Source: Neisseriaceae bacterium (GTDB lineage: Bacteria; Pseudomonadota; Gammaproteobacteria; Burkholderiales; Neisseriaceae). From it: DNA of 64,000 nt. The notes below the pieces were generated by a model that saw only the letters and a list, made by a program, of their open reading frames with translations, was not told the DNA's origin and searched no databases. Made by a program: the position numbers and the translations under genes. Below are positions 20,895-33,200 of this stretch, one piece after another. Location of the stretch: assembly GCA_016864895.1 (NCBI GenBank), contig CP046107.1, positions 620,001 to 684,000 of the forward strand, written 5' to 3'. Every line of letters begins with the position of its first letter. Position 1 is the first letter of the stretch.

Positions 20895-20928
20895 GGCTTC
20901 ATTAATACTAAACACAATAACGAATGCC
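20895..20928 (-). promoter_or_regulatory. Candidate leader hairpin upstream of rplC
   Basis: On the minus strand GGC-A-TTCGTTA can pair with TAATGAAGCC (about ten pairs, one bulged A and one G-U) across a 13-nt loop. It lies about 70 bases before rplC and just after the strong terminator-like hairpin. It could be an L4-type autoregulatory leader; this is inference from position only. Confidence 0.3.
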
Positions 20929-20986
20929 TAAACTACATCACCTACACCCCACCTAAACTAGAGTTGTTTCGTAGTTTTTAAAACAA

Positions 20987-21020
20987 AAGCTCAACTTAAA
21001 ACAAATTTTAAGTTGAGCTT
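20987..21020 (-). terminator. Strong intrinsic terminator or attenuator after rpsJ
   Basis: A perfect 15-bp stem, AAGCTCAACTTAAAA with TTTTAAGTTGAGCTT, closes a 4-nt loop (CAAA) 63 bases past the rpsJ stop. On the minus strand TTTTGTTTT follows directly. It separates the rpsL-rpsG-fusA-tuf-rpsJ unit from rplC onwards, unless it acts as an attenuator. Confidence 0.85.
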
Positions 21021-21083
21021 GGTATTTTAACAGATATTTCAAAAAGAAACAACACTATTAACAGATTATAATATTATTTTAAA

Positions 21084-21395
21084 CTACTGCACCTTAATTT
21101 CCACATCCACCCCTGCAGGCAGATCAAGTTTCATTAATGCATCTGTAGTTTTATCTGTCCAATCTACAATATCCATCAATCTCAAATGAGTTCTTATCTC
21201 CAACTGCTCACGAGACTTTTTATTCACATGAGGAGAACGTAGAATATCAAATCGCTCAATTTTCGTTGGTAAAGGAATAGGCCCCTTTACCACAGCTCCA
21301 GTACGTTTAGCAGTATCTACAATCTCCTGGGCAGAATGATCGATCAAATTATAATCATACGCCTTCAATCTAATTCTAATTTTTTGAGTTTTCAT
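21084..21395 (-). CDS. rpsJ: 30S ribosomal protein S10 (NusE)
   Basis: S10 is a 30S head protein that also acts as NusE, binding NusB in antitermination and linking NusG to the ribosome. The 103-residue protein has [20 protein letters not shown] and the signature loop [20 protein letters not shown]; the position linked to tetracycline resistance (Val57) is wild type. Here it ends the tuf unit and is split from the rest of the S10 cluster by a strong hairpin. Confidence 0.97.
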   Translation of the reverse strand: MKTQKIRIRLKAYDYNLIDHSAQEIVDTAKRTGAVVKGPIPLPTKIERFDILRSPHVNKKSREQLEIRTHLRLMDIVDWTDKTTDALMKLDLPAGVDVEIKVQ

Positions 21396-21413
21396 GAATG
21401 TTAACTCCCAAAA

Positions 21414-22604
21414 TTAAGCGACGATTTTAGAAACGACACCGGCACCAACCGTACGACCACCTTCTCTTATCGCAAAGCGTAAACCCTCTTCCATCGCTAT
21501 TGGTGCTATTAACTCAACATCCAATGTAACATTCTCTCCCGGCATCACCATTTCCGTTCCTTCCGGTAAATTAACCGCACCCGTTACATCTGTCGTTCTA
21601 AAATAAAACTGTGGACGATAATTATTAAAGAATGGTGTATGTCTACCACCCTCTTCTTTACTCAACACATAAACTTCCGCTGAAAACTTAGTGTGAGGTT
21701 TGGTTGAACCTGGTTTTGCCAACACCTGACCACGCTCTACATCTTCACGCTTAGTACCTCTTAATAATACGCCAACATTATCTCCAGCTTGTCCTTGATC
21801 TAACAACTTACGGAACATCTCAACACCAGTGACCGTCGTCTTTTCCGTTGCCTTCAATCCAACAATCTCAACCTCATCTCCAACGTTCACAATACCACGT
21901 TCAACACGTCCAGTCACTACCGTACCACGGCCTGAAATAGAGAAAATATCTTCGATTGGCAATAAAAATGGTTTATCCACTGCTCGTTCCGGTGTAGGAA
22001 TATAACTATCCAATGCAGCTGCTAATTCCAGTATTGAAGGCTCCCCAATTGCTGACTGATCTCCCTCTAATGCTTTCAATGCAGAGCCCTTAACAATAGG
22101 CGTGTCATCCCCCGGAAAGTCATAACTAGATAATAAATCCCTTACTTCCATCTCTACTAATTCTAGTAACTCTTCATCATCTACTTGATCACATTTATTT
22201 AAATACACCAAAATGTATGGTACACCTACTTGACGACCCAGTAATATATGCTCACGTGTTTGTGGCATAGGACCATCTGCTGCCGATACTACCAATATCG
22301 CACCATCCATCTGTGCAGCACCTGTAATCATATTCTTGACATAATCCGCATGACCCGGACAGTCTACGTGTGCATAGTGACGAGCCTCTGTTTCATACTC
22401 AACATGTGATGTATTAATCGTGATACCTCGTGCTTTTTCTTCCGGTGCATTATCAATTTGATCGTAAGCTCTGGCAGTTCCTCCATATTTCTTTGATAAT
22501 ATCGTCGTTAAAGCTGCTGTCAATGTCGTCTTACCATGGTCAACGTGACCAATGGTGCCAACGTTTACATGCGGTTTACTTCTCTCAAATTTTTCTTTAG
22601 CCAT
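21414..22604 (-). CDS. tuf: Elongation factor Tu, copy 1
   Basis: EF-Tu is the GTPase that delivers aminoacyl-tRNA to the ribosome. The 396-residue protein has G1 GHVDHGKT, the switch I effector region [14 protein letters not shown]3 [10 protein letters not shown]4 NKCD and domain II/III motifs. The protein is identical to the second copy at 38575-39765. The two 1191-base genes differ at only two positions that I can find (21471 and 22281), both silent. It lies in the fusA-tuf-rpsJ order. Confidence 0.99.
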   Translation of the reverse strand: MAKEKFERSKPHVNVGTIGHVDHGKTTLTAALTTILSKKYGGTARAYDQIDNAPEEKARGITINTSHVEYETEARHYAHVDCPGHADYVKNMITGAAQMDGAILVVSAADGPMPQTREHILLGRQVGVPYILVYLNKCDQVDDEELLELVEMEVRDLLSSYDFPGDDTPIVKGSALKALEGDQSAIGEPSILELAAALDSYIPTPERAVDKPFLLPIEDIFSISGRGTVVTGRVERGIVNVGDEVEIVGLKATEKTTVTGVEMFRKLLDQGQAGDNVGVLLRGTKREDVERGQVLAKPGSTKPHTKFSAEVYVLSKEEGGRHTPFFNNYRPQFYFRTTDVTGAVNLPEGTEMVMPGENVTLDVELIAPIAMEEGLRFAIREGGRTVGAGVVSKIVA

Positions 22605-22658
22605 CAGCTAATTCCTTCTAAAAATTAATTAAAGAACACTACTATTTAAAATAGTAAA

Positions 22659-24758
22659 CTATGATTTTCTACTTTCAATAATTTGCTGTGCCACATGTTG
22701 TGGGGCTTCAGCATAGTGCTTAAATTCCATACTATAAGTAGCACGCCCCTGAGTTAAAGAACGTAATGATGTTGCATAGCCAAACATTTCAGATAACGGA
22801 ACTTCAGCTCTAATCTTTTTACCACCAATACCATCATCATCCATCCCTTGAACCATACCACGCCGAGTAGACAAATCCCCCATCACATCACCCATATAAT
22901 CTTCAGGAGTCTCAACTTCCACTGCCATCACTGGCTCCAATAAAACAGCATTTGCTTTACGCATACCATCTTTAAATGCCATAGAACCAGCCAATTCAAA
23001 AGCCAACTGCGAAGAGTCAACATCATGGTAAGAACCAAAAATTAAGCGAACCCTAACATCAACAACTGGATAGCCAGCCAAAACACCACTTTGTAGAGTG
23101 TCTCGAACACCTTTATCAACTGAAGGAATAAATTCACGAGGAATAATACCTCCTTTAATTTCATCTACGAACTCATAACCAGAACCCGGCTCCAAAGGTT
23201 CGAGTTTCAATACCACATGACCATATTGTCCCTTCCCTCCAGACTGTTTAATATGCTTGGCTTCAGATTCTACCTCTTTGCGAATAGTTTCACGATAAGC
23301 AACTTGAGGCGCACCCACAGCTGCCTCTACCCCAAATTCTCTTTTCATTCTATCTACAATAATTTCAAGGTGCAATTCACCCATACCTGAAATAATTGTT
23401 TGACCTGATTCTTCATCAGAACGAACTCTAAAAGATGGATCCTCTTTTGCTAAACGATTTAAGGCCAAGCCCATTTTTTCTTGATCTGCTTTTGTTTTAG
23501 GTTCAACTGCTACGTGAATAACAGGTTCAGGAAACTCCATTCTCTCTAAAATAATAGGCTTAGCTTCAGCGCTCAGAGTCTCACCTGTTATTACATCTTT
23601 CAGTCCAATTGCTGCCGCAATGTCACCTGCTCTAACTTCTTCAATCTCGTCTCTATCATTAGCTTTCATTTGCACCAATCTACCAATTCTTTCACGAGTT
23701 CCCTTTACTGTGTTTATCACAGTATCCCCAGACTTCAGAACACCAGAATATACACGTATAAACGTTAATTGCCCCACATACTTATCATTCATTAATTTGA
23801 ATGCTAAGGCAGAAAAACTTTCTTCATCTGATGCCTTACGACTATCTTTTTCTCCTTCAGGGCTCTCTCCTGCCACAGGAGGAATATCTGTTGGTGAAGG
23901 TAAAAACTCAACTACTGCATCTAACATTCTTTGAACGCCCTTATTTTTAAAGGCAGAACCACATAAAACTGGCTGGATTTCTGTTGCTAAAGTTCTTTGT
24001 CTCAGGGCGCCAACAATCTCTTCTTCAGTTAAAACTTCACCGCCCAAATATTTATCCATCAATTCTTCACTAACTTCAGCAGCTGCTTCAATCATCTTTT
24101 CGCGCCATTCTTCAGCCACAGGCACCAAATCTTCAGGGATATCAATGTAATCAAATTTAGTTCCTTGAGAAGCCTCATCCCAAATAATCCCCTTCATTTT
24201 AATCAAATCAATAACCCCTTGGAAATTATCTTCTACCCCAATAGGAATTACGATAGGAACCGGATTTCCACGTAAACGAGTCTTCATTTGATCTACAGCA
24301 CGGAAAAAATTAGCACCTTGTCTATCCATCTTATTAACAAATGCCAAACGAGGTACCTTATATTTATTTGCCTGACGCCATACAGTTTCTGACTGTGGCT
24401 GAACCCCTCCTACAGCACAATAAACCATTACCGCCCCATCCAATACACGCATAGAGCGTTCCACTTCAACCGTAAAGTCCACATGCCCTGGGGTGTCAAT
24501 AATATTTAAACGATGCTTTGGAAATTGATGCGCCATTCCATCCCAAAATGCAGTCACAGCAGCAGAAGTAATAGTAATGCCCCGCTCTTGCTCTTGCTCC
24601 ATCCAGTCTGTAGTAGCTGCGCCATCATGTGTTTCACCAATTTTATGATTCACACCTGTATAAAATAAAATACGCTCTGAAGTAGTGGTTTTCCCTGCAT
24701 CAATATGCGCACTAATACCAATATTTCGGTATAAATTAATAGGCGTTTTACGAGCCAT
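22659..24758 (-). CDS. fusA: Elongation factor G
   Basis: EF-G is the GTPase that drives translocation and, with RRF, ribosome recycling. The 699-residue protein has G1 AHIDAGKTT, the effector region [12 protein letters not shown]3 DTPGHVDF and G4 NKMD. It continues through domains III-V, including the [18 protein letters not shown] loop of domain IV. It follows rpsG by 22 bases and precedes tuf by 54. Confidence 0.99.
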   Translation of the reverse strand: MARKTPINLYRNIGISAHIDAGKTTTSERILFYTGVNHKIGETHDGAATTDWMEQEQERGITITSAAVTAFWDGMAHQFPKHRLNIIDTPGHVDFTVEVERSMRVLDGAVMVYCAVGGVQPQSETVWRQANKYKVPRLAFVNKMDRQGANFFRAVDQMKTRLRGNPVPIVIPIGVEDNFQGVIDLIKMKGIIWDEASQGTKFDYIDIPEDLVPVAEEWREKMIEAAAEVSEELMDKYLGGEVLTEEEIVGALRQRTLATEIQPVLCGSAFKNKGVQRMLDAVVEFLPSPTDIPPVAGESPEGEKDSRKASDEESFSALAFKLMNDKYVGQLTFIRVYSGVLKSGDTVINTVKGTRERIGRLVQMKANDRDEIEEVRAGDIAAAIGLKDVITGETLSAEAKPIILERMEFPEPVIHVAVEPKTKADQEKMGLALNRLAKEDPSFRVRSDEESGQTIISGMGELHLEIIVDRMKREFGVEAAVGAPQVAYRETIRKEVESEAKHIKQSGGKGQYGHVVLKLEPLEPGSGYEFVDEIKGGIIPREFIPSVDKGVRDTLQSGVLAGYPVVDVRVRLIFGSYHDVDSSQLAFELAGSMAFKDGMRKANAVLLEPVMAVEVETPEDYMGDVMGDLSTRRGMVQGMDDDGIGGKKIRAEVPLSEMFGYATSLRSLTQGRATYSMEFKHYAEAPQHVAQQIIESRKS

Positions 24759-24780
24759 GATCTTACCTCTTAAAATTTAT

Positions 24781-25251
24781 TTAAAAACGGAAATGTGAGA
24801 ATGCTTTATTTGCTTCTGCCATACGATGAACTTCATCACGTTTCTTCATGGCACCACCACGTCCTTCAAGTGCATCTAATAACTCCCCTGCCAAACGTAA
24901 CTCCATAGATTTTTCACCACGTTTACGTGCAGCATCACGAATCCAACGCATTGCTAAAGCTGTTCTACGAGTAGGCCTTACTTCTACAGGAACTTGATAG
25001 TTAGCACCACCTACACGACGACTTTTAACCTCAACAATAGGCTTAACGTTGGCAATTGCTTCATCAAAGACTTCAATTCCTGATTTCCCCGTTCTCTGCT
25101 CAATAATCTGTAAAGCACCATAAACAATGTGCTCCGATACAGATTTTTTTCCACTAATCATCACCACATTCATAAACTTAGATATGTCAGTACTGGCAAA
25201 TTTAGGATCTGGAAGTACTTCTCTTTTTGGGACCTCTCTTCTTCTAGGCAT
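24781..25251 (-). CDS. rpsG: 30S ribosomal protein S7
   Basis: S7 nucleates the 30S head and contacts E-site tRNA; in E. coli it represses the str operon. The 156-residue protein starts [20 protein letters not shown] and has [20 protein letters not shown] and the [12 protein letters not shown] end. It is 93 bases downstream of rpsL, a slightly wide gap that could hold an S7 control site; I see no clear structure there. Confidence 0.98.
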   Translation of the reverse strand: MPRRREVPKREVLPDPKFASTDISKFMNVVMISGKKSVSEHIVYGALQIIEQRTGKSGIEVFDEAIANVKPIVEVKSRRVGGANYQVPVEVRPTRRTALAMRWIRDAARKRGEKSMELRLAGELLDALEGRGGAMKKRDEVHRMAEANKAFSHFRF

Positions 25252-25344
25252 TTTTACTCCTTAATATTCTTCAGTTGAGTATCACTCTTAGATAGCTAAC
25301 AAACTACCCACTTACTCGATAATTATCTATCGTCAAAATTTAAA

Positions 25345-25716
25345 CTACTTAGGTTTCTTGGCACCATATTTAGAACGGGATTGTTTTCTATCTTTAACCC
25401 CTGCAGTATCCAAAGCACCACGAACAGTATGATAGCGAACACCCGGCAAGTCAGGAACACGACCCCCTCTAATCAAAACCACACTATGCTCTTGTAAATT
25501 ATGTCCCTCACCACCGATATATGAAATGACTTCATACCCACTGGTAAGTTTTACTTTACAAACTTTACGCATTGCTGAATTTGGTTTTTTAGGTGTAGAA
25601 GTATACACACGCGTACACACACCACGACGTTGTGGACACTGTTTCAGTGCAGGCACCTTATTTGGATAAACTGGCGCCTTACGTCCTTTACGGACTAACT
25701 GATTAATTGTAGGCAT
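25345..25716 (-). CDS. rpsL: 30S ribosomal protein S12 with Pro88
   Basis: S12 monitors decoding at the A site, and its residues Lys43 and Lys88 are the classical streptomycin-resistance sites. The 123-residue protein is otherwise typical (start [31 protein letters not shown] with Lys43 intact). The second loop reads [20 protein letters not shown], so position 88 is proline (codon CCT, 25453-25455) where E. coli and Neisseria have lysine. Asp89, the RimO methylthiolation site, is kept. It is the first gene of the str unit, with a strong promoter about 130 bases upstream. Confidence 0.98.
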   Translation of the reverse strand: MPTINQLVRKGRKAPVYPNKVPALKQCPQRRGVCTRVYTSTPKKPNSAMRKVCKVKLTSGYEVISYIGGEGHNLQEHSVVLIRGGRVPDLPGVRYHTVRGALDTAGVKDRKQSRSKYGAKKPK

Positions 25717-25842
25717 TTTTATTTAGTTCCCTTCATTTCAACATTTATTTTGCAAATATCGACCTCTTCCTCGTCCTCAAAAACGAAGCCTTACGGCGAA
25801 GCTGAGTTTTCTAAACCACTTTTTTAATTAAGTAAACTGCTT

Positions 25843-25871
25843 ATTCTATGCTTTATACAAAAGAATGTCAA
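25843..25871 (-). promoter_or_regulatory. Strong sigma70 promoter of the rpsL-rpsG-fusA-tuf-rpsJ unit
   Basis: On the minus strand a perfect TTGACA (25866-25871) is followed at exactly 17 nt by TAGAAT (25843-25848, five of six). The predicted start is near 25836, giving a leader of about 120 bases before the rpsL ATG. Confidence 0.85.
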
Positions 25872-25984
25872 GATTGCATCAACTTAACTAATGGTAAAAT
25901 TAGATATAATCCATCCTATCGAAACTATACAATTTTAAAAATTACATCTAATAAAATGGTTACATTTAAAATAAGCTTCTCGAT

Positions 25985-26030
25985 CGTTAAATAAAAAAGT
26001 GTAAATTTATTTGTACTTTTTTATTTAACG
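25985..26030 (-). terminator. Hairpin after rpoC, probable terminator
   Basis: A perfect 16-bp stem, CGTTAAATAAAAAAGT with ACTTTTTTATTTAACG, closes a 14-nt loop 13 bases past the rpoC stop. The T-run lies inside the stem rather than after it, so it is not a textbook intrinsic terminator. Its place at the end of the rpoBC unit still suggests termination or 3'-end protection. Confidence 0.55.
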
Positions 26031-26043
26031 ATATACTAATTAA

Positions 26044-29000
26044 TTACTCATTTACTACCATATGACTATTATCAATTTGGGATGATTTTACTTCTTCTTT
26101 ATTATTATCATGATAAATATAACCAGTCCCTGCCGGAATTAATCGACCCACAATAATATTTTCTTTCAATCCTCTTAAATCATCTCTTTTACCCATGATG
26201 GCAGCTTCAGTCAACACTCGAGTTGTTTCTTGGAATGATGCTGCAGATAAGAAAGAATCAGTTGATAAAGATGCTTTAGTAATACCTAACAAAATATTTT
26301 CATATTTCGCAGGTTCTTTACCTTCAGCTACCAACTTCTCATTAGCAATAACTAAATCGGTTCTCTCAACTTGCTCACCCACAATAAAATCACTATCACC
26401 AGCATCAATAATGTTCACTCGACGTAACATTTGACGAATGATAACCTCTATATGCTTGTCACTAATCTTAACCCCTTGTAAACGATAGACTTCTTGTACT
26501 TCTTGAACAATATACCGAGTGAGTGATTCAATTCCTTGCAAACGTAAAATATCATGTGGATTATTACTTCCAGAAACAACCATTTCACCTTTATTAACCA
26601 CTTGCCCATCATGAACAAGCAATTGTCTTTCTTTAGAAATCAAGGTTTCATGATCAAGACCGTCTGCATCCGTAATAACTAGCCTTTGTTTACCTTTAGT
26701 TTCTTTACCATAAGAAACAGTTCCTGATACTTCTGCTAAAATACCCGCATCTTTTGGCACACGTGCTTCAAATAACTCCGCTACCCGCGGTAACCCACCA
26801 GTAATATCCCTAGTTTTTGTAGATGCTTTCGGCAACCTTGCTAAAACATCACCTCTACCAACTATCTGCCCTTCTTTGACAGTTATGACTGTATCTACAG
26901 GAAATGAGGTAAATAAGATAGGCGTTTCTGTACCTGAATAATTAAGCTCATTACCGTTTTCATCCAGTAATTTAATAATAGGTTTTGTCTGTTTTGCTTT
27001 AGACGAACCAATTTTATTATCCACAACAACCAACGTTGAAATTCCTGTTATAGGATCAGTTTGTTTTTCAACATTCACCCCTTCTTCCATATTCTCAAAA
27101 GCAATCGTTCCTTCATGCTCGGTAATCATAGGGTGGGTGTGTGGATCCCATGTTGCTAAAACAGTGCCTTCTACGATTTCTTGACCATCTGAAACTAACA
27201 AGGTTGCACCATATGGAATTTTATGTCTTTCTCTCTCTCTCCCAATTTCATCATGGATCACAATCTCACAAGATCGACCAATAACAATCAATTCACCTTT
27301 CTTATTAGCAACGTACCTCATTTGACTTCCAAAACGAACTGCGCCTCTTGTTTTTACTTCAACCTGACTAGCTGCAGCAGAACGAGAGGCTGCCCCACCA
27401 ATATGGAAAGTACGCATTGTTAACTGAGTTCCTGGCTCCCCAATTGATTGAGCAGCAATAACCCCAACTGACTCCCCTATATTAACCATTTTACCTCGAG
27501 CCAAATCACGACCATAACAATGGGCACATAATCCGTAATGAGTTTTACAAGTAATTGGTGTTCTAACCTTCACCTCATCTACACCTAAACTGTCAATTAC
27601 CTCTGCCAAAACCTCAGTGATTAATGTGTTTCTGTCTATTAATGTTTCACCAGTAATAGGATCAATAACAGGTTCTGCCAATACTCGACCTAAAACACGA
27701 TCACGAAGTGATTCAATAACATCCCCCCCTTGCACTACAGCCTTAAGTGTCAAACCATCTCTGGTACCACAATCATCTTCAATGACAACTAAATCCTGCG
27801 TTACATCCACCAATCTCCTTGTCAAATATCCAGAGTTTGCAGTCTTCAGCGCAGTATCCGCTAGCCCCTTACGTGCACCATGGGTAGAAATGAAATACTG
27901 CAATACTGTTAATCCTTCTCTAAAATTCGAAGTAATTGGTGTTTCAATAATAGAACCATCAGGCTTAGACATCAAACCACGCATTCCAGATAACTGTTTA
28001 ATCTGAGCTGCAGAACCACGAGCACCAGAATCTGCCATCATATAGATAGAATTAAAAGATTCTTGCTCAACTTCATTACCATCTTTATCTAAAGTTCTCT
28101 CAAATGACAAGTTATCCATCATTGATTTAGCAATCTTATCGCCAATTTTACCCCAAATATCTACCACCTTATTATAGCGTTCACCTTGAGTAACTAATCC
28201 ATGCCTGTATTGCTCTTCAATATCCTTTACTTCTTCTTGCGCCTCTTGTAGAATCGACGATTTTTCTTCAGGAATCAACATATCATCTACCGCAATAGAG
28301 ATACCACCCTTAGTTGAATAAGCAAATCCGGTATACATCAAATGATCTGCAAATATGACCGTATCCCTCAAGCCACATAAACGGAAAGAAGCATTAATTA
28401 ATTTTGAAATTTCCTTTTTCTTTAGTACAGTATTGATATACTTAAATGGTAACCCTTGGGGTAATATTTCTGACAATAAAGCCCGACCAACTGTAGTTTC
28501 ATAACGATTGACTACAGGTACATGACTTCCATTATCATCTTTTACCCATTCACTAATTCTTACTGTAATCTTGGCAGAAAGTTCAACTTGTCCAGTCTCA
28601 TATGCCCTACGAACCTCCTTGGTATCTACAAAAATTCCGCCTTCCCCTTTCACATTAATTTTGCTACGAGTCATATAATAAAGACCTAATACAATATCTT
28701 GAGAAGGTACAATAATCGGCTCTCCATTTGCAGGTGATAACACATTATTAGAAGCTAACATTAACGTTCTAGCTTCTTCTTGGGCCTCTAAAGATAAAGG
28801 AACATGCACAGCCATTTGGTCTCCATCAAAGTCGGCGTTAAAAGCAGCACACACTAATGGATGTAATTGAATTGCCTTACCTTCAATCAATATTGGCTCA
28901 AATGCTTGAATTCCTAGCCTATGAAGAGTCGGTGCCCTATTCAATAATACTGGATGTTCGCGAATGACTTCTTCCAAAATATCCCATACTTCTGGCACCT

Positions 29001-30216
29001 CTTGTTCTACTAACTTTTTAGCGGCCTTTACTGTACTGGCCATACCTTGTTCTTCTAATTTATTAAAAATAAATGGTTTGAACAACTCTAAAGCCATTTT
29101 TTTAGGCAATCCACATTGATGTAATCTCAAATAAGGACCAACAGTAATCACAGAACGCCCAGAATAATCAACACGTTTACCTAACAAATTCTGACGGAAA
29201 CGACCACCTTTTCCTTTAATCATGTCTGCTAATGACTTTAATGAACGCTTATTAGCACCTGCCATTGCTTTCCCACGTCGGCCATTATCTAACAGTGAAT
29301 CGACTGCCTCCTGAAGCATTCTTTTTTCATTACGAACAATAATTTCGGGAGCATGCAATTCCAGTAATCGAAATAAGCGGTTATTCCGATTAATAACTCT
29401 ACGATATAAATCATTTAAATCAGATGTGGCAAATCGCCCCCCATCCAAAGGAACTAAAGGTCTTAAATCTGGTGGCAACACTGGCAAAACTTCAAGAATC
29501 ATCCATTCGAGCTTCATACCTGTACGCTGAAATGCCTCTAATATTTTCAAACGCTTAGCTATTTTTTTAATTTTTACATCTGAGCTAGTGCTATCCAATT
29601 CTTCATTTAGGAGTTTAATCTCTTTATCTAGATCAAAACGTTGTAGCATTTCTTTGATGGCTTCTGCTCCCATTTTAGCGACAAACTCCCCATCACCATG
29701 CTCCTCCAATAAATTATAGTAATCCTCTTCTGATAATAATTGCCCCTGCTTAAGGTTAGTTAGCAAAGGATCAATAACAATATATGCCTCAAAATACAGT
29801 ACCTTCTCAATATCTCTTAATGTCATATCCAAGACCATACCTAGTCTGGAAGGTAAAGATTTTAGAAACCAAATATGAGCAACAGGACTGGCTAAATTAA
29901 TATGTCCCATTCTTTCACGTCTTACTTTTGACAGGGTGACTTCAACACCACATTTTTCACATGTAACACCTTTATATTTTAAACGCTTATATTTACCACA
30001 TAAACATTCATAATCTTTCACTGGCCCAAAAATTTTAGCACAAAAAAGCCCATCTCTCTCTGGTTTAAACGTCCTATAATTGATGGTTTCAGGTTTTTTT
30101 ACTTCTCCATATGACCAAGATCTAATAGTCTCAGGTGATGCAATACCTATCTTAATTGCATCAAAATTTTCTTGCATATTTTGAAACGGGTTATATTCAC
30201 TTAATAAAGCTTTCAT
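26044..30216 (-). CDS. rpoC: DNA-directed RNA polymerase subunit beta'
   Basis: Beta' holds the catalytic Mg site and the clamp. The 1390-residue protein has the N-terminal zinc finger [20 protein letters not shown], the clamp-helix/lid region, the absolutely conserved [15 protein letters not shown] with three Mg-binding aspartates, and the trigger-loop region. The second zinc site is [19 protein letters not shown]. Its length equals that of other Neisseriaceae. It starts 48 bases after rpoB. Confidence 0.99.
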   Translation of the reverse strand: MKALLSEYNPFQNMQENFDAIKIGIASPETIRSWSYGEVKKPETINYRTFKPERDGLFCAKIFGPVKDYECLCGKYKRLKYKGVTCEKCGVEVTLSKVRRERMGHINLASPVAHIWFLKSLPSRLGMVLDMTLRDIEKVLYFEAYIVIDPLLTNLKQGQLLSEEDYYNLLEEHGDGEFVAKMGAEAIKEMLQRFDLDKEIKLLNEELDSTSSDVKIKKIAKRLKILEAFQRTGMKLEWMILEVLPVLPPDLRPLVPLDGGRFATSDLNDLYRRVINRNNRLFRLLELHAPEIIVRNEKRMLQEAVDSLLDNGRRGKAMAGANKRSLKSLADMIKGKGGRFRQNLLGKRVDYSGRSVITVGPYLRLHQCGLPKKMALELFKPFIFNKLEEQGMASTVKAAKKLVEQEVPEVWDILEEVIREHPVLLNRAPTLHRLGIQAFEPILIEGKAIQLHPLVCAAFNADFDGDQMAVHVPLSLEAQEEARTLMLASNNVLSPANGEPIIVPSQDIVLGLYYMTRSKINVKGEGGIFVDTKEVRRAYETGQVELSAKITVRISEWVKDDNGSHVPVVNRYETTVGRALLSEILPQGLPFKYINTVLKKKEISKLINASFRLCGLRDTVIFADHLMYTGFAYSTKGGISIAVDDMLIPEEKSSILQEAQEEVKDIEEQYRHGLVTQGERYNKVVDIWGKIGDKIAKSMMDNLSFERTLDKDGNEVEQESFNSIYMMADSGARGSAAQIKQLSGMRGLMSKPDGSIIETPITSNFREGLTVLQYFISTHGARKGLADTALKTANSGYLTRRLVDVTQDLVVIEDDCGTRDGLTLKAVVQGGDVIESLRDRVLGRVLAEPVIDPITGETLIDRNTLITEVLAEVIDSLGVDEVKVRTPITCKTHYGLCAHCYGRDLARGKMVNIGESVGVIAAQSIGEPGTQLTMRTFHIGGAASRSAAASQVEVKTRGAVRFGSQMRYVANKKGELIVIGRSCEIVIHDEIGRERERHKIPYGATLLVSDGQEIVEGTVLATWDPHTHPMITEHEGTIAFENMEEGVNVEKQTDPITGISTLVVVDNKIGSSKAKQTKPIIKLLDENGNELNYSGTETPILFTSFPVDTVITVKEGQIVGRGDVLARLPKASTKTRDITGGLPRVAELFEARVPKDAGILAEVSGTVSYGKETKGKQRLVITDADGLDHETLISKERQLLVHDGQVVNKGEMVVSGSNNPHDILRLQGIESLTRYIVQEVQEVYRLQGVKISDKHIEVIIRQMLRRVNIIDAGDSDFIVGEQVERTDLVIANEKLVAEGKEPAKYENILLGITKASLSTDSFLSAASFQETTRVLTEAAIMGKRDDLRGLKENIIVGRLIPAGTGYIYHDNNKEEVKSSQIDNSHMVVNE

Positions 30217-30264
30217 TATCTGTTTGCTCCAAGTTTTATCGAATCATTGTCGACATTAATATAT

Positions 30265-33200
30265 TTAACGATTTTCCAGATCAATATCTAAAGCCAAAGA
30301 ACGAATTTCCTTTACCAGCACATTAAAGGATTCAGGCATACTTGCCACCATTTTATGTTCGCCCTTAACGATGTTTTCATACATTGCTGTACGACCAGAA
30401 ACATCATCGGACTTAACCGTTAGCATTTCTTGCAAAGTATATGCCGCACCATAAGCCTCAAGTGACCAAACTTCCATCTCTCCAAATCTTTGCCCCCCAA
30501 ATTGAGCCTTACCACCTAATGGTTGTTGAGTCACTAAACTATATGGACCTGTAGAACGAGCATGCATCTTCTCATCGACCAAGTGATGTAATTTTAAATA
30601 GTGCATAACCCCTACAGTTACTTTACGATCAAACGGCTCACCAGTACGGCCATCAAAAAGAGTAATTTGAGTTTTACTATCATTAAATCCTAATTTCTGT
30701 ATTGCCGGGTCATCACTTGGGTAAGCAAGATCTAACATTTGTTTAATTTCAGATTCTTCTGCACCATCAAAAACAGGAGAAGCAAATGAAGCACCTTTCC
30801 TTAAGTTTTTAGCCAACTGTATGATTTCATCATCTGTTAATTCAGATAAATTTTCTTTCTTACCACTGGTATTATAAATTTTCTCCAAAAATTCCCTTAA
30901 CTCTGCTACTTGTCGATTTTCCTCTAGCATTTTATTAATTCTTTCCCCTAGACCTTTAGCAGCCCAACCCAAATGCACCTCCAAAACTTGCCCAATATTC
31001 ATACGACTTGGTACCCCAAGAGGGTTAAGCACAATATCAACTGGCCTTCCATCTGCCATATATGGCAAATCTTCAACAGGTAAAATTCTAGACACCACGC
31101 CCTTATTTCCATGACGTCCAGCCATCTTATCTCCTGCTTGCAAACGACGTTTTATTGCCACGAAAACTTTTACCATTTTCTGCACACCCGGTTGTAATTC
31201 ATCACCACGAGTTAATTTGTTTTTCTTGACTTGATATAGAAGTTCCGCCTCCTCTCGTTTCTGATCAAGATTTTCCTTAATTTTTATTAATTGTTTAGCT
31301 AACTCTTCATCTTCTAAACGTATATCAAACCATTCATGTTTTGAACTAAACGAATCTAGGTAGTCTTTTGTTACCTTTTCACCCCTGGCCAAATTTTTTG
31401 GTCCACCTTTTACTTTCTGGCCAATAATTGCTCTTTCAATACGAGCAAAAGCATCTGTATCATAAATTCTTAACTGGTCATTCAAGTCTTGTCGATATTT
31501 TTTTAACTCAAAATCAATAATATACTCTGAACGAGCATCACGTTTAATACCCCCTCTAGTAAATACCTGAACATTAATAACTGTACCACTAATACCTGTA
31601 GGCATTCTCAATGAAGTATCTTTAACATCCGAAGCTTTCTCACCAAAAATAGCTTTTAAAAGTTTCTCCTCTGGTGTCAGTTGCGTTTCACCTTTAGGGG
31701 TCACTTTTCCAACCAATACATCCCCAGGACCTACTTCGCTACCAATATAAATAATACCAGACTCATCTAGCCGATTTTGCATTCTCTCAGACAAATTAGG
31801 AATATCTCGAGTAATCTCTTCTGGCCCCAACTTAGTATCACGGGATACAATATTCAATTCTTCAATATGAATCGATGTATAACGATCATCCGCTACTACT
31901 TTTTCTGAAATTAAAATTGAATCCTCGAAGTTATAGCCATTCCAAGGCATAAAGGCAACAGTTACATTTTGACCTAAAGCCAACTCCCCTAAGTCAGTAG
32001 ACGCACCATCTGCTATAACATCACCCGCTTGTAACACATCACCAACTTGAACAATTGGTGTCTGATTAATATTAGTATTCTGATTTGAACGAGTAAATTT
32101 AATTAAATTATAAATATCTACCCCAATTTCACCTACTTCAGTTTCTACATCATTGACTCGAATAACAATTCGACCTGCATCAACATAATCAACTACCCCT
32201 CCACGTTTAGCAGTCACCAAAGTAGCAGAGTCTTTTGCTACAGCTTTCTCAATACCAGTTCCTACCAAAGGTTTTTCTGGTATCAAACAAGGAACCGCTT
32301 GACGTTGCATGTTGGCTCCCATTAAGGCTCGGTTTGCATCATTATGCTCTAAAAATGGTATCAAAGAAGCAGCTACTGAAACAATTTGACCAGTAGATAC
32401 GTCCATATAGTTAACCATATCTGGTGTAGCAAATATAGTTTCACCATTCTCACGACAGGTAACTAATTCGTCAACTAACTTACCATCCTCATCTAAATTA
32501 GAGTTAGCTTGAGCAATAATGTAATGACCTTCCTCGATAGCTGATAAGTAATCAATTTGATTAATCACTTGACCATTTTCCACCTTAACATAAGGCGTCT
32601 CTAGAAAACCATATTCATTTGTACGTGCATAGACTGATAAAGAATTAATTAATCCGATATTAGGCCCCTCAGGTGTTTCAATAGGACAAACTCGACCATA
32701 GTGTGTTGGATGAACGTCACGAACTTCAAACCCAGCACGCTCCCTAGTCAACCCACCAGGCCCTAAGGCTGACACACGTCTTTTATGAGTAATTTCTGAA
32801 AGAGGATTCGTTTGATCCATAAATTGACTCAATTGACTTGAGCCAAAAAATTCTTTGATAGCAGCACTAACTGGTTTAGCATTAACCAAGTCTTGCGGCA
32901 TTAAATTATCTGACTCTGCTTGATTCAAACGCTCTTTAACCGCTCTTTCTACTCTAGCCAATCCCGATCTGAATTGATTTTCAACTAATTCACCTACTGA
33001 ACGAACACGACGATTACCTAAGTGGTCAATATCATCTACTTCCCCATGGCCATTTCTTAATTCAACTAAAGTGGCAATAACTACCAAGATATCAGAATAA
33101 TTTAAAACTAAATCAGAATTACCTCTTTGATCACTCACAGTCTCATTCATCAATTTCTTAAACCATTCATTTGCAATATCTTCAATCTTATTTTCGTAAG

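Larger units (their letters stand above)
25717..26043 (-). other. Intergenic region between rpoC and rpsL
   Basis: This 327-base gap holds no gene. From the rpoC side it contains a long AT-rich hairpin just past the rpoC stop, then AT-rich DNA. The str-operon promoter (25843-25871) and an rpsL leader with a short GCC-GTAA-GGC hairpin follow. Confidence 0.7.

Noticed and set aside
32750..32860. Rifampicin-resistance substitution in rpoB
   Set aside because: The cluster has the wild-type Asp, His and Ser residues; the Asn-to-Thr difference from E. coli is normal in Neisseriaceae.
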